DNA from: Nocardioides alkalitolerans DSM 16699
Lineage (GTDB): Bacteria > Actinomycetota > Actinomycetes > Propionibacteriales > Nocardioidaceae
NCBI RefSeq assembly: GCF_000426525.1
Contig: NZ_KE384533.1
Span: 784,562-848,561, forward strand
Direction of reading: 5' to 3'
Length of the DNA: 64,000 bases
The stretch's first letter is position 1; each line of letters opens with the position of its first letter. A model generated the notes under the pieces. It did no database searches. It was not told where the DNA came from and saw only the letters and a list, made by a program, of their open reading frames with translations. Of the stretch, positions 25,986 through 34,695 are shown piece after piece. The position numbers were made by a program, and so were the translations under genes.

Positions 25986-27878
25986 ATGAACCCGACCACC
26001 GACATCACCACCGTCCTCGTCGCCAACCGCGGCGAGATCGCGCTGCGCGTCCTGCGCACCTGCGCCGACCTGGGCCTGGCCACCGTCGCCGTGCACACCG
26101 CGGGGGACGCCGACGCGCCCCACGTCCGGGCGGCCGACGTCGCCGCCGAGGTGCCGGCCTACCTCGACGGCCCCGCGCTCGTCGCCGCCGCCCTCGCCCA
26201 CGGAGCGACCGCCGTGCACCCCGGCTACGGCTTCCTCTCCGAGAACGCCGCCTTCGCCCGCGCGGTCGCCGAGGCCGGCCTGGTCTGGGTCGGCCCGAGC
26301 GCCGACGTGATCGAGCGGATGGGCCGCAAGGACCACGCCCGCGCGATCGCCGAGGCCGCCGACGTCCCGGTCGTGCCGGCGTACGACGTCGCCGACGACC
26401 CCACCACCTTCGACTTCCCGGTGCTCGTCAAGGCCGCGGCCGGCGGCGGGGGCAAGGGCATGCGGGTCGTGCGCAGCGCCGACGCGTACGGCGACGCCGT
26501 GGCCGCCGCCCGTCGCGAGGCCGCCGCGGGCTTCGGTGACGACACGCTGCTCGTGGAGCGGTACGTCGAGCGCGGCCGCCACGTCGAGGTGCAGGTGATG
26601 GGCGACGCCCACGGCACCGTGCTCCACCTCTTCGAGCGGGACTGCTCCGCGCAGCGCCGCCACCAGAAGGTGCTCGAGGAGGCGCCGGCGCCGCACCTCA
26701 CCGACGCCGTCCGCGCCCGCCTGCACACCGCCGCCGTCGCGCTCGCCGCCGAGGTCGGCTACACGGGCGCGGGCACGGTCGAGTTCCTGCTCGACGTCGA
26801 CACCGACGACGTCTTCTTCCTCGAGATGAACACCCGCCTCCAGGTCGAGCACCCGGTCACGGAGTCCGTCGTGGTCGGCCCGGACGGTCCCCTCGACCTC
26901 GTCGCCCTCCAGCTGCGCGTCGCGGCCGGGCGGCCGCTCGGCCTCGCCCAGGGCGACCTCCGGGTGCACGGCCACGCCGTCGAGGCCCGGGTCTACGCCG
27001 AGGACGCGTGGGCCGGCTTCCTCCCGCAGGCCGGCACCGCGTCGTACGTCGCGTGGCCCGGCACCACCGGCGAGGCCGCGGGCACCGGCACCCGGCCCCG
27101 CGTGCGCGTCGACCACGCCCTGGAGTCCGGGCAGGTCGTCAGCACGTCGTTCGACCCGATGCTCGGCAAGGTGATCGCCTGGGGCACGGACCGTCGGGCC
27201 GCGATCGCCGCGCTCGTGCGCGCCCTCGACGACACCGTGGTGCTCGGCCTGACCACCAACACCGGCTTCCTCCGGGCGCTCGCCGCCAGCGACGCGTTCG
27301 CCGCCCTGGGCGCCGAGGGCGGTATCGACACCGCGTGGCTCGACCGCCACGAGGTCGACCCGCCCGACGAGGCCGCGGCCCGCCGGGCCGTCCTCGCGAC
27401 CCTGGCCGCCCGCGACCGCGCCGCCACCGCGGGCCCGTTCGCGCTCGACGGCTGGCGCTCCGGGGCCGGCCCCGCGCCGTACGTCGTGCCCTGGCTCGAG
27501 CCGACCTCCACCGAGGACGACGCCCCGCCCCCGGCGCGCACCCCCCGCGTGGCCGCGCTGCGCCGTACGCCGGGCGGGGTCGAGGCCGTCGTCGACGGCC
27601 AGCGGTGGGTGTTCGCGGAGCCCGACCCCTTCGCGCTCGGGGCCGCCGCGGCCGGGGACGGCACGCTCACGGCGCCGATGCCCGGCACGGTCGTCACGGT
27701 GGACGCCTCGGTGGGCGACGTGGTCGTCGAGGGTCAGGTGCTCGCGACCATGGAGGCCATGAAGATGGAGCTCAGCCTGCGCGCACCGTTCGCGGGCACG
27801 GTCACCGACGTGGCCGCGACCCCCGGCACGCAGGTGCCGCTCGGCACGGTCCTGGTCGTGGTCGCGCCCGAGGAGTGA
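25986..27878 (+). CDS. Acyl-CoA carboxylase alpha subunit (biotin carboxylase plus biotin carrier)
   Basis: 630 residues. The ATP-grasp biotin carboxylase covers ~1-450: LVANRGEIALRVLRTC, HPGYGFLSENAAFA, VLVKAAAGGGGKGMRVV, ERDCSAQRRHQKVLEEAPAP and FLEMNTRLQVEHPVTE. A linker with a second domain follows, and the C-terminal biotinyl domain carries the biotin lysine in MEAMKM (~595). With the beta subunit just upstream it forms the carboxylase holoenzyme; methylcrotonyl-CoA is the most likely substrate from subunit pairing and length, but propionyl- or acetyl-CoA cannot be excluded. Confidence 0.92.
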   Translation: MNPTTDITTVLVANRGEIALRVLRTCADLGLATVAVHTAGDADAPHVRAADVAAEVPAYLDGPALVAAALAHGATAVHPGYGFLSENAAFARAVAEAGLVWVGPSADVIERMGRKDHARAIAEAADVPVVPAYDVADDPTTFDFPVLVKAAAGGGGKGMRVVRSADAYGDAVAAARREAAAGFGDDTLLVERYVERGRHVEVQVMGDAHGTVLHLFERDCSAQRRHQKVLEEAPAPHLTDAVRARLHTAAVALAAEVGYTGAGTVEFLLDVDTDDVFFLEMNTRLQVEHPVTESVVVGPDGPLDLVALQLRVAAGRPLGLAQGDLRVHGHAVEARVYAEDAWAGFLPQAGTASYVAWPGTTGEAAGTGTRPRVRVDHALESGQVVSTSFDPMLGKVIAWGTDRRAAIAALVRALDDTVVLGLTTNTGFLRALAASDAFAALGAEGGIDTAWLDRHEVDPPDEAAARRAVLATLAARDRAATAGPFALDGWRSGAGPAPYVVPWLEPTSTEDDAPPPARTPRVAALRRTPGGVEAVVDGQRWVFAEPDPFALGAAAAGDGTLTAPMPGTVVTVDASVGDVVVEGQVLATMEAMKMELSLRAPFAGTVTDVAATPGTQVPLGTVLVVVAPEE

Positions 27879-27896
27879 CGCGGGGGCCGCGCCGGA

Positions 27897-28574
27897 TCAG
27901 CGCTTGCGCGCCCGCAGCTCCTGTGCGGCGTAGCGGCCGAGCTTCCAGGTGGCGTAGCCGTCGGCGGTCATGCCGACGGCGCCGCCGACGACCGGCACGC
28001 GACGGCCGATCGTGACGGCCATCCGCTTGCCGACGACGCGTGAGATCAGGTCGACCGCGACCTCGTTGGAGAGCAGCGTGTCGAGCTCGGGGTCGTGGTG
28101 GGGCGCGGTGGCGATGGCCATCGGGGGCGCCGGCAGCTTCTTCTTCTTGATCATCCGGTCGACCTCGGCCTGGCCCATGAGGCAGACGAGCACCGCGTTG
28201 CGGACCCGCGGGTCCGCGAGGTCGTAGCCGCGCAGGTGGGCGATGATCGCGATCATCCGGCACTGGATGAGCGCGAGGCCGGTGATGTTCGCGGGGATGG
28301 TCACGGCGACCGTCACGAGGCCGCCGATGTTGGTCACGAAGCCCTGGGTGCCGGCGTACCGGACGTGCTTGTCGATCACGGCCTTCACCGTCTTGTCGAC
28401 GTTGCCGTGGTGGTCGGCGAGCAGCGCGTCGGCGGCCTCCGCGGCCGGCTTGAGCGGACCCGCCCCGGCGATGGCGCGCGCGAGCGCCTGGCGCACGAAC
28501 CCGGACGTGAGCTTCGGTGCGACCGCCGGCACCTTCGTCGCCGCAGCCCGGCCGACCGACCCCTTGATTCCCAT
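27897..28574 (-). CDS. EcsC-family-like protein
   Basis: 225 residues from ATG 28574, chosen because TACGAT lies 7 nt upstream (leaderless pattern). Features: DKTVKAVIDKHVRYAGTQGF, a hydrophobic GGLVTVAVTIPANITGLALIQCRMIAIIAHLRGYD stretch and a Lys-rich MIKKKKLP. The layout, a His-x-Arg segment then a Gly-rich hydrophobic part and AHLxGYD, resembles EcsC proteins, whose function is poorly known. Convergent with the carboxylase operon. Confidence 0.65.
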   Translation of the reverse strand: MGIKGSVGRAAATKVPAVAPKLTSGFVRQALARAIAGAGPLKPAAEAADALLADHHGNVDKTVKAVIDKHVRYAGTQGFVTNIGGLVTVAVTIPANITGLALIQCRMIAIIAHLRGYDLADPRVRNAVLVCLMGQAEVDRMIKKKKLPAPPMAIATAPHHDPELDTLLSNEVAVDLISRVVGKRMAVTIGRRVPVVGGAVGMTADGYATWKLGRYAAQELRARKR

Positions 28575-28693
28575 GTCGCAGATCGTACGGAGCCACCGGG
28601 AGCCGTCCCTCACCCCGTGAGGGGGCCTCGGACCGGCAGCAGCGGTCGCGACACCCCCGGGGTGCGCGAGGTCACGTGTCCTAGGTTGGGGCC

Positions 28694-29368
28694 GTGCCCG
28701 TCGAACCTCCCCGCAGCTTCTGGGACTTCGGCGACCCCCGCCACGCCGGTGCGGACGACGACCTGGTCGGCGTCGGGGCCGACCTCGAGCCGGGCACGCT
28801 GCTCTCCGCCTACCGCCACGGGCTGTTCCCGATGCCCGAGGAGGAGGACGTGCTCTGGTTCTCGCCCGTACGGCGCGGCGTGCTGCCGCTCGACGGCCTG
28901 CGGGTCAGCCGGTCGCTGCGCCGCTCGGTGCGGGACTTCGAGATCCGGGTCGACACCTGCTTCGACGAGGTGGTCGCCGCGTGCGCCGACCCCGCGCGCA
29001 CGGGCGGCTGGATCGACGACAACATCGGCGCGGCCTACCGGCGCCTGCACGAGCTCGGGTGGGCCCACTCGGTGGAGGCGTGGGCCGACGGCGAGCTGGT
29101 CGGCGGCCTGTACGGCGTGGCGATCGGCGGCCTGTTCGCCGGGGAGTCGATGTTCCACCGGGCGCGGGACGCCTCGAAGGCCGCCTTGGTCGGGCTCGTC
29201 GAGCTGCTGTCCGCCGACGCCGACGCGGTGCCGACCCCGCGTCTGCTCGACGTGCAGTGGCAGACCGACCACCTCGCCAGCCTCGGCGTGGTCGAGCTCG
29301 AGCGGGCGGTCTACCTCGACCGGCTCGCCGCCGCCCTGCGGCTCCCGCTGCCGGCCGTCTTCGCCTGA
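28694..29368 (+). CDS. aat: Leucyl/phenylalanyl-tRNA--protein transferase
   Basis: 224 residues from GTG 28694; TAGGTT six nt upstream suggests a leaderless start. Signatures: DLVGVGADLEPGTLLSAYRHGLFPM, LWFSPVRRGVLPLDGLRVSRSL, TGGWIDDNIGAAYRRLHELGWAHSVEAW, LVGGLYGVAIGGLFAGESMFH and LLDVQWQTDHLASLG. It transfers Leu or Phe from tRNA to proteins with N-terminal Arg or Lys, marking them for ClpS/ClpAP-type degradation in the N-degron pathway. Confidence 0.95.
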   Translation: MPVEPPRSFWDFGDPRHAGADDDLVGVGADLEPGTLLSAYRHGLFPMPEEEDVLWFSPVRRGVLPLDGLRVSRSLRRSVRDFEIRVDTCFDEVVAACADPARTGGWIDDNIGAAYRRLHELGWAHSVEAWADGELVGGLYGVAIGGLFAGESMFHRARDASKAALVGLVELLSADADAVPTPRLLDVQWQTDHLASLGVVELERAVYLDRLAAALRLPLPAVFA

Positions 29369-29534
29369 CCACGGCTCCCGGGGCGGGACGCCGCGCCCAC
29401 GCTGAGAGGCGGCTGAGATTTCCCCGAGAGAAGTCGGTCTGGGAGTGTTTGGGCGAGGGTCCGGCCTGGGCATGGTCGGACCCGCTGCCCCGACGAGTGC
29501 TCGGAGCGGTCCCCGAGATCTAGGAGCAAACCCC

Positions 29535-29942
29535 ATGAAGCGTGTCTTCTCCGTCGCCGCCCTCGTCCTGGCCGCCGGCTCGCTCTCCGCCTGCGGAGGT
29601 GGCCCGGGCGCCGACGCCCCCACCGACGCCAGCGTCGAGGACTTCTGCGCCGGCTTCATCGAGACCTTCGAGGTCATCTCGTCGAGCGAGGACGAGATCA
29701 ACGCCAAGGACGCCGCGGACGCGCTCGCCGAGGCCGGCACCCCCGAGGACATCTCCGACGAGGAGCGCGAGGGCTTCGAGATCTTCGTCGAGGCGCTCGA
29801 CGGCATCGGCAACGGCGCCTCTCAGGAGGACGTCGAGGACGCCGACGAGTTCCCCGAGGACGAGGCCGACAAGGGCACCGCGTTCATCGAGTACGCGTCG
29901 ACCACGTGCCAGGACCAGCTCGCCGAGAGCGTCACGGGCTGA
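29535..29942 (+). CDS. Small lipoprotein, first of three relatives
   Basis: 135 residues with a lipoprotein signal ending in the lipobox LSAC, then GGGPGADAPTDASVEDFC. The mature part is very acidic and helical and has two cysteines (EDFCAGF and STTCQDQ). It is followed 71 bp later by a gene whose first ~35 residues are nearly identical, so a recent tandem duplication is clear. Function unknown; expected on the outer membrane-leaflet side of the cell membrane. Confidence 0.85.
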   Translation: MKRVFSVAALVLAAGSLSACGGGPGADAPTDASVEDFCAGFIETFEVISSSEDEINAKDAADALAEAGTPEDISDEEREGFEIFVEALDGIGNGASQEDVEDADEFPEDEADKGTAFIEYASTTCQDQLAESVTG

Positions 29943-30013
29943 CCCGTCCCACGACCACCGTCATCCTCCCCTGACCGCGTGAGCGCGGTCGCCCGAGCAC
30001 CAGGAGCTCCCTC

Positions 30014-30385
30014 ATGAAGCGTGTCCTCTCCGTCGCCGCACTCGTCCTCGCCGCCGGCTCGCTCTCCGCCTGCGGCGGTGGCCCGGGCGCCGACGCCCCG
30101 ACCGACGCCAGCGTCGACGACTTCTGCGCGGCGTTCGCCGGCATCGTCGACTACCTCGACGAGGACGGCGAGACCTTCCAGGCCGCCGACTACGCCGACA
30201 AGCTGGCCGAGGTCGGCACGCCGGAGGACATCTCCGACGAGGCGCGCAGCGGCTTCGAGCTGTACGTCGAGGCGTTCGAGGACCTGGGCAACGACGCGTC
30301 CGAGGACGAGGTCGACGACGCCGAGGTCGAGGACAACGGCGACACGGACGCGTTCGACGACTACGCGGCCGAGGCGTGCGCCTGA
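30014..30385 (+). CDS. Small lipoprotein, second of three relatives
   Basis: 123 residues with AGGAG upstream. Signal and lipobox (SLSAC) and the following GGGPGADAPTDASVDDFC are almost the same as in the gene at 29535, then the two diverge while keeping GTPEDISDE and a final cysteine (EACA). Very acidic mature part. A 7-bp hairpin (GACCGCG/CGCGGTC) lies between the two genes, and a terminator-like hairpin follows at 30404. Confidence 0.85.
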   Translation: MKRVLSVAALVLAAGSLSACGGGPGADAPTDASVDDFCAAFAGIVDYLDEDGETFQAADYADKLAEVGTPEDISDEARSGFELYVEAFEDLGNDASEDEVDDAEVEDNGDTDAFDDYAAEACA

Positions 30386-30403
30386 CGGCTCACCACGTTC
30401 CAC

Positions 30404-30441
30404 CCGCAGGGCCCGGCCACGTGCCGGGCCCTGCGGCATTT
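30404..30441 (+). terminator. Rho-independent-like terminator
   Basis: A perfect 14-bp stem (30404-30417 with 30423-30436, starting CCGCAGGGCCCGGC) with a 5-nt loop is followed by CATTT. It lies 18 bp after the second lipoprotein gene. Confidence 0.75.
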
Positions 30442-30501
30442 CCTGGGCCGTCCCGGTCGTCCGGACCCGTCGGCCGCGGGCCGGTGGGTAGCGTGACGGC
30501 C

Positions 30502-31020
30502 ATGGCCCGGTCCGCGCTCCCTCCCGCCCGCGTCCGCAGCTCCGTCCCGCTGGGGTTGGCGACGCTGCTGCTCGCGTACGGCGGGCTCGTCGCCTGCGGC
30601 GGTGACGACACGGCGCCGGACGACCCGACGGAGACGTCGGACGCGCCCGCCGGGTCGGACCCGGCCACCGACGCCGCCGGCGACCCGGCGGCCGAGGGAG
30701 GCGAGGAGCTCAGCGACGAGCAGGTGCTCGAGGACTTCTGCACGGCCGCCGGGCTGATCAAGTTCATGGCCACGGGGGAGGACCTGCAGCTGTGGGCGAC
30801 GAGTATGACGGAGATCGAGCGTCCGGCCGACCTCGAGGGCGACCCGCTGGCCGGGCTCGAGATCGCGATCGCGTACGCCGCGTCGGCGCCGGCGGACGTC
30901 GCCGCCGAGGAGTGGCCGCAGCCGGACCTGACGGACGCCGAGGTGCAGCAGCTGACGGCGTACAGCACCTATCTCGAGCAGTGCCCGCAGGTGACGGACC
31001 CGCCGAGCCCCACGGGCTGA
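30502..31020 (+). CDS. Lipoprotein, third of three relatives
   Basis: 172 residues from ATG 30502 (GTG 30493 is possible). The signal ends at the lipobox LVAC, followed by GGDDTAPDD and an acidic Asp/Glu/Ala/Pro linker. The C-terminal half keeps the pattern of the two upstream lipoproteins: LEDFC, a helix, an ERPADLEGD segment like GTPEDISDE, and a second Cys in EQCPQV. It is more diverged and has its own upstream region after the terminator. Function unknown. Confidence 0.8.
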   Translation: MARSALPPARVRSSVPLGLATLLLAYGGLVACGGDDTAPDDPTETSDAPAGSDPATDAAGDPAAEGGEELSDEQVLEDFCTAAGLIKFMATGEDLQLWATSMTEIERPADLEGDPLAGLEIAIAYAASAPADVAAEEWPQPDLTDAEVQQLTAYSTYLEQCPQVTDPPSPTG

Positions 31021-31023
31021 TCG

Positions 31024-31359
31024 TCAGACGACGGCGGGCGGAGCGCCGGTCTCGCTGACCATCGGGCGACCGGCGGCCTCCCAGTCGAGCATCCCGCCGT
31101 CGAGGTTCACGACGTCGCGGCCCTGCTGCGTCAGCCACGCGACGGCCCGCGCGGAGCGGCCCCCGACCTTGCAGACCACGAGGGTGCGCTCGACCGGCAC
31201 GTCGTCGAGACGGGTCGGCAGGTCGCTCAGCGGGATGTGGACCGCGCCCTCGATGTGGCCGGCCGACCACTCGCCGGGCTCCCGGACGTCGAGGACGGCG
31301 AGGCCCTCGGGGAGCGGGTCGGGTACGCCGTCGATGCCCACGGTGGGAAGGGAGACCAT
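31024..31359 (-). CDS. Rhodanese-like domain protein
   Basis: 111 residues, a single rhodanese domain: LAVLDVREPGEWSAGHIEGAVHIPL, then the active-site loop VCKVGGRSARA with the catalytic Cys, and LDGGMLDWEAAGRP. Such proteins carry sulfane sulfur for thiosulfate or persulfide reactions. TAGCGT 7 nt before the ATG suggests a leaderless start. It is 3 bp from, and convergent with, the third lipoprotein gene. Confidence 0.93.
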   Translation of the reverse strand: MVSLPTVGIDGVPDPLPEGLAVLDVREPGEWSAGHIEGAVHIPLSDLPTRLDDVPVERTLVVCKVGGRSARAVAWLTQQGRDVVNLDGGMLDWEAAGRPMVSETGAPPAVV

Positions 31360-31364
31360 GGGCG

Positions 31365-32276
31365 TCACGCTACGCGAGGCGCCGCGAACGAGTGCGCCAC
31401 GTGGGTCGTGAGGGCGTCGCGGTCGCGGCGGCCCTCGGGCACGGGGAGCAGCGGGTAGACGTGCAGCCCGCCCTCCAGCTCGACGTAGCGGAAGCCGGGC
31501 TGGTCGGCCAGGCGGTCGCGCAGCAGCCGGCAGTCGGGCACCGTGATGTCGCGGCTGCCGACCCAGATCGCCACGGGCGGCAGCCCCGTGAGGTCGCCGT
31601 GCAGGGGGCTCACCCGCGGGTCGTCGAGCGGCGTGCCGTCGACCCACGCGTCGGCGATGGGCCGCAGCCCGGCGCGCGAGAGCCACGGGTCGACCCGCTC
31701 GACGGCGGGCACGTCGGGGTTGGCCATCGCCATGTCGAGCCACGGGGCGAGGGCGGTGACGCCCACGAGTCCCCGACGGGTCGCCTCGTCGGCGTGCTGC
31801 GCCACGAGCAGCGCCAGGCCCCCGCCGGAGGAGTCGCCCACCAGGTGCACCTGCCGACCGGCCGCGGTGAGGCGGGCGACGACGGCGCCGACGAACGCCA
31901 GGGCCTCGTCGGCGTGGTGGGCGGGCGCCAGGCCGTAGAGCGCCACGTGCACGTCGGCGCCGCTGCGGTCGGCCAGGTGGGCCGCCAGCTGCCAGTGCTG
32001 CGCGACGATCTCGGCGGTGTAGGCGCCCCCGTGCACCTGCACGACGACCCGGTCGGTGTGGCGCGGCGACCCGGCGCGCGGGCTCACCACCACGACGGGG
32101 AACCCGTCGACCTCGTAGCGGTCGACGGCGCGCCGCGACGTGAGGGCCGCCGGCGGCTCCGCCGAGCCCTTCTCCTTCAGCAGACGGGCGTGCCCGGCCG
32201 CCTCCGTCGCGAACCGCCGGTGGTAGACCACCCGCATGAGGCGTGCGAGCCCCCGCATCTGCCAGCTCGCTCCCAC
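31365..32276 (-). CDS. Alpha/beta hydrolase, HSL-type esterase
   Basis: 303 residues. The hormone-sensitive-lipase signature is present: oxyanion-hole HGGAYTAE, nucleophile elbow GDSSGGGLAL, an acid in VGSRDITVPD and the final His in ELEGGLHVYPL. Likely a carboxylesterase of unknown substrate. It is the last gene before the low-G+C island, and its 5' end is near the left island border. The rhodanese gene follows 5 bp downstream on the same strand. Confidence 0.9.
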   Translation of the reverse strand: MGASWQMRGLARLMRVVYHRRFATEAAGHARLLKEKGSAEPPAALTSRRAVDRYEVDGFPVVVVSPRAGSPRHTDRVVVQVHGGAYTAEIVAQHWQLAAHLADRSGADVHVALYGLAPAHHADEALAFVGAVVARLTAAGRQVHLVGDSSGGGLALLVAQHADEATRRGLVGVTALAPWLDMAMANPDVPAVERVDPWLSRAGLRPIADAWVDGTPLDDPRVSPLHGDLTGLPPVAIWVGSRDITVPDCRLLRDRLADQPGFRYVELEGGLHVYPLLPVPEGRRDRDALTTHVAHSFAAPRVA

Positions 32277-32648
32277 GCCTGTCCTCTCCTCCGGTACGAC
32301 GGCCGCCTGATCATTGCAAATCAGACGATCAAACTGGGATAGATCTGAGCCCGAGTTTGCACTACGACCAAGTCCGTCTTGCGGTCTGGCTGATCAACCT
32401 TGCCCCGTTTGCACTCGATGGTGATCACGATCGGGTTGATTCGCACGTAACGGTGGTCATCGGTGTGACCCGACCTACGCGCGGTACCGAGATCCTGAGT
32501 CTCTCCAACAACGGTCGATGACGGGGTCGCCAGCCGTGGCTTCAGGCGGATTCACGGAGCTTCGTGAAGTGACTCCCAGTCGGCACGGGTGCGACCAATC
32601 ACCACGATGTGCCGAAGGTCAGCGACGTTTCAAGGCAGGCTTCGCTTT
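32277..32648 (+). other. Non-coding left end of the island
   Basis: About 370 bp with no convincing gene. A + strand open frame (32243-32521) lacks start support. On the minus strand 32551-32625 encodes a short protein-like run (LRHIVVIGRTRADWESLHE) closed by stops on both sides, possibly the remnant of a lost gene. The promoter of the PIN-GNAT fusion gene should lie here. Confidence 0.5.
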
Positions 32649-34160
32649 GTGCTGTTCCTGATTGACAGCAACATCGCGATTACCAGCGACCCGATGTCCC
32701 ATGAGTTGGAGGCGGGCGCAGAGTCCGCCATGCAGTTCATGCGGTTGACCGCTACTCACCACCACGACGTCCGCACCCATCCGGCCTGCCTCATGGATTT
32801 CGCCCGCATCAAGGATCCGGCCAAACGTCAGGCCCGGCTGGTGGTCTTTGAGCGGTACACGAAGTTGGCCTCACCGCCCGTGATCTCGCAGGCTCAGAAG
32901 GACGAACTGGGCGTTCCCGTAGCCGGGACGAACGACGATGTCGACCAACTGCTCCTAGCGGCGGTGGTAGGTAACGCCGCCGAGTACCTGGTGACGGAGG
33001 ACGACGGGATGCACCGTCGCGCGCGTCGCTTGGGGGTCGAGGACCGTGTCCTTCGGCTTTCTGATGCGATCTTGATGCTGCGTGCGTTGCACGCCGATCT
33101 CCCGGATCCGCCGCCGTCTGTTAGAGCCGTTAAGACTCACGAACTGAGTATCGATGACGCGATCTTTGACGGGCTCAAGGACGATTACGGTCGCGAGACG
33201 TTTGTGGGCTGGTTTGAGAGGTGCGCACGCACTCAGCGTGATGCCCTGGTGGTGGACGGCGACGACGACGACCATGCCGCGATTGTGATCTTGAAACCGG
33301 AGCCGACCGGCGAGCACGGGCTGGCCGGTCCGCAGTTGAAGGTCTGCACGTTCAAGGTCGCAGATGCGTACAACGGTCAGAAGTACGGCGAACTGCTGTT
33401 GAAGGCGATCTTCGAGCGGGCTCACCGCGAGCAGCATGTTGGCTTGTTCGTGACTGTGTTGGAGAAGCAGACGGCGTTGATCGCTCTGCTCCAGGACTTC
33501 GGGTTCCGTGCCGTGCCGGGGGTGCTGACCGACGTCGGGGAACTGGTCTATGAGAAGCCGTTGATGCCGGTTGCTGCCGACGCCCCCGACTCGATGAGTG
33601 CTCTCGACTTTCATGTCCGCTACGGCCCACCCGTCCTGCGGGTTCTTGATCAGACGTGTCATGCGATCCCGATCGAGCCGAGGTGGCACCGGATTCTGTT
33701 CCCTGACGCTGAGCGGGAGCCCGCCGAGGAGGATGCACTATTCGCCGCGACCGAGGGCCTGGCGACACAGCCGTTCGGCAACGCGCTACGTAAGGCATAT
33801 CTCTGCAACGCGCGGAGCCGCCTCCTACAACCTGGCGACCCCTTGCTGTTCTATCGGAGCAAGGACGAGAAGGCGGTGTTCGTCGTCGGAGTCGTCGAAG
33901 CAACCTTGAGGTCACACGACCCCTTGGCGATCGCAGCAGCGGTCGGGCGACGGACCGTGTACTCGCTGCCAGAGATTGAAGGGCTCACGCGCAAGGGAGA
34001 GGTTCTGGTGATCATGTTTCGTCAAGCCCGGATCCTGCGCGAGGAGCCGATATCCCTGACAGAACTCATCGCGGGCGGCGTCCTCGCTTCTCACCCGCAG
34101 GCCGTGAGCAAGACCCGACCGGAGGGAACATCGTGGCTGGCGCAGCGACTGGACGAGTAG
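32649..34160 (+). CDS. PIN - GNAT acetyltransferase - ASCH/EVE-like (PUA-fold) fusion protein
   Basis: 503 residues if started at GTG 32649 (AAGGCAGG ~11 nt upstream); an ATG at 32589 is less likely. The first ~150 residues look like a PIN nuclease: FLIDSNIAIT, TNDDVDQLLLAAVVGNA and LVTEDDGM supply the acidic residues. Residues ~190-310 fit a GNAT fold: LKVCTFKVADAYNGQKYGELLLKAIFE, then KQTALIALLQDFGFRAV. The C-terminal ~170 residues resemble a PUA-like ASCH/EVE domain (LRKAYLCNARSRLLQPGDPLLFYRS, EVLVIMFRQARIL). This suggests an RNase and acetyltransferase guided by a nucleic-acid reader. The downstream ASCH gene overlaps it by 28 bp. Codon use is foreign. Confidence 0.75.
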   Translation: MLFLIDSNIAITSDPMSHELEAGAESAMQFMRLTATHHHDVRTHPACLMDFARIKDPAKRQARLVVFERYTKLASPPVISQAQKDELGVPVAGTNDDVDQLLLAAVVGNAAEYLVTEDDGMHRRARRLGVEDRVLRLSDAILMLRALHADLPDPPPSVRAVKTHELSIDDAIFDGLKDDYGRETFVGWFERCARTQRDALVVDGDDDDHAAIVILKPEPTGEHGLAGPQLKVCTFKVADAYNGQKYGELLLKAIFERAHREQHVGLFVTVLEKQTALIALLQDFGFRAVPGVLTDVGELVYEKPLMPVAADAPDSMSALDFHVRYGPPVLRVLDQTCHAIPIEPRWHRILFPDAEREPAEEDALFAATEGLATQPFGNALRKAYLCNARSRLLQPGDPLLFYRSKDEKAVFVVGVVEATLRSHDPLAIAAAVGRRTVYSLPEIEGLTRKGEVLVIMFRQARILREEPISLTELIAGGVLASHPQAVSKTRPEGTSWLAQRLDE

Positions 34161-34624
34161 CGCTGTTCTCGATCCACCCACGATATGCCGACGCGATCCT
34201 CGCCGGAACTAAGACCGTTGAGTTCCGTCGTCAGGGCCTGCCGGACGACGTCACCCATATCGTCATCTACTCCACCGCACCCGTACAGCGGATCGTCGGC
34301 ATGTTCGAGATCGACGCTATCGACAAACTCACCCCGGCGCGCGCCTGGAAGAAGTACGGAGATGTCGGCGCAATCGAGCAGACCCCGTTCGAGCGCTACT
34401 ACACCGGGGCACCCAACGCCTACGTCATCCGAGTCCGCAATCCACTACGGTTTGTCGCCCCGGTCGCGTTGGCCGATTTGGACCCTACGATGCGGCCCCC
34501 GCAGTCCTACATGTACCTCACTGCGCCCTTGCTTGACCGGTTGACCAGGCTCGGTGCCCCCGGTCGCATGTCCCGTCTCGGACGTGCCGCTGCAACGGTG
34601 CGGTCGTACGTGCTGGCGCACTGA
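34133..34624 (+). CDS. ASCH domain protein
   Basis: 163 residues from GTG 34133 with an excellent GGAGGGA site 6-7 nt upstream, located inside the 3' end of the fusion gene, so the two are coupled. The N terminus LFSIHPRYADAILAGTKTVEFRRQG is the hallmark of ASCH proteins, followed by HIVIYSTAPVQRIVGMFEI. ASCH domains have a PUA-like fold thought to bind RNA or modified nucleotides. It may be the partner or antidote of the PIN-GNAT fusion; that is inference. Confidence 0.85.
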   Translation: MAGAATGRVALFSIHPRYADAILAGTKTVEFRRQGLPDDVTHIVIYSTAPVQRIVGMFEIDAIDKLTPARAWKKYGDVGAIEQTPFERYYTGAPNAYVIRVRNPLRFVAPVALADLDPTMRPPQSYMYLTAPLLDRLTRLGAPGRMSRLGRAAATVRSYVLAH

Positions 34625-34695
34625 TCTGCACCAGATGTCTGGCGTAGCCGGACGGGATCGCATCAACTGTCGGTGGTCCTTGTCAGACTGGGGGA

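Noticed and set aside
32243..32521. Plus-strand open frame of 92 codons at the left island edge
   Set aside because: Starts inside the antisense of the esterase gene, has no ribosome-binding site and shows a change of composition in mid-frame.
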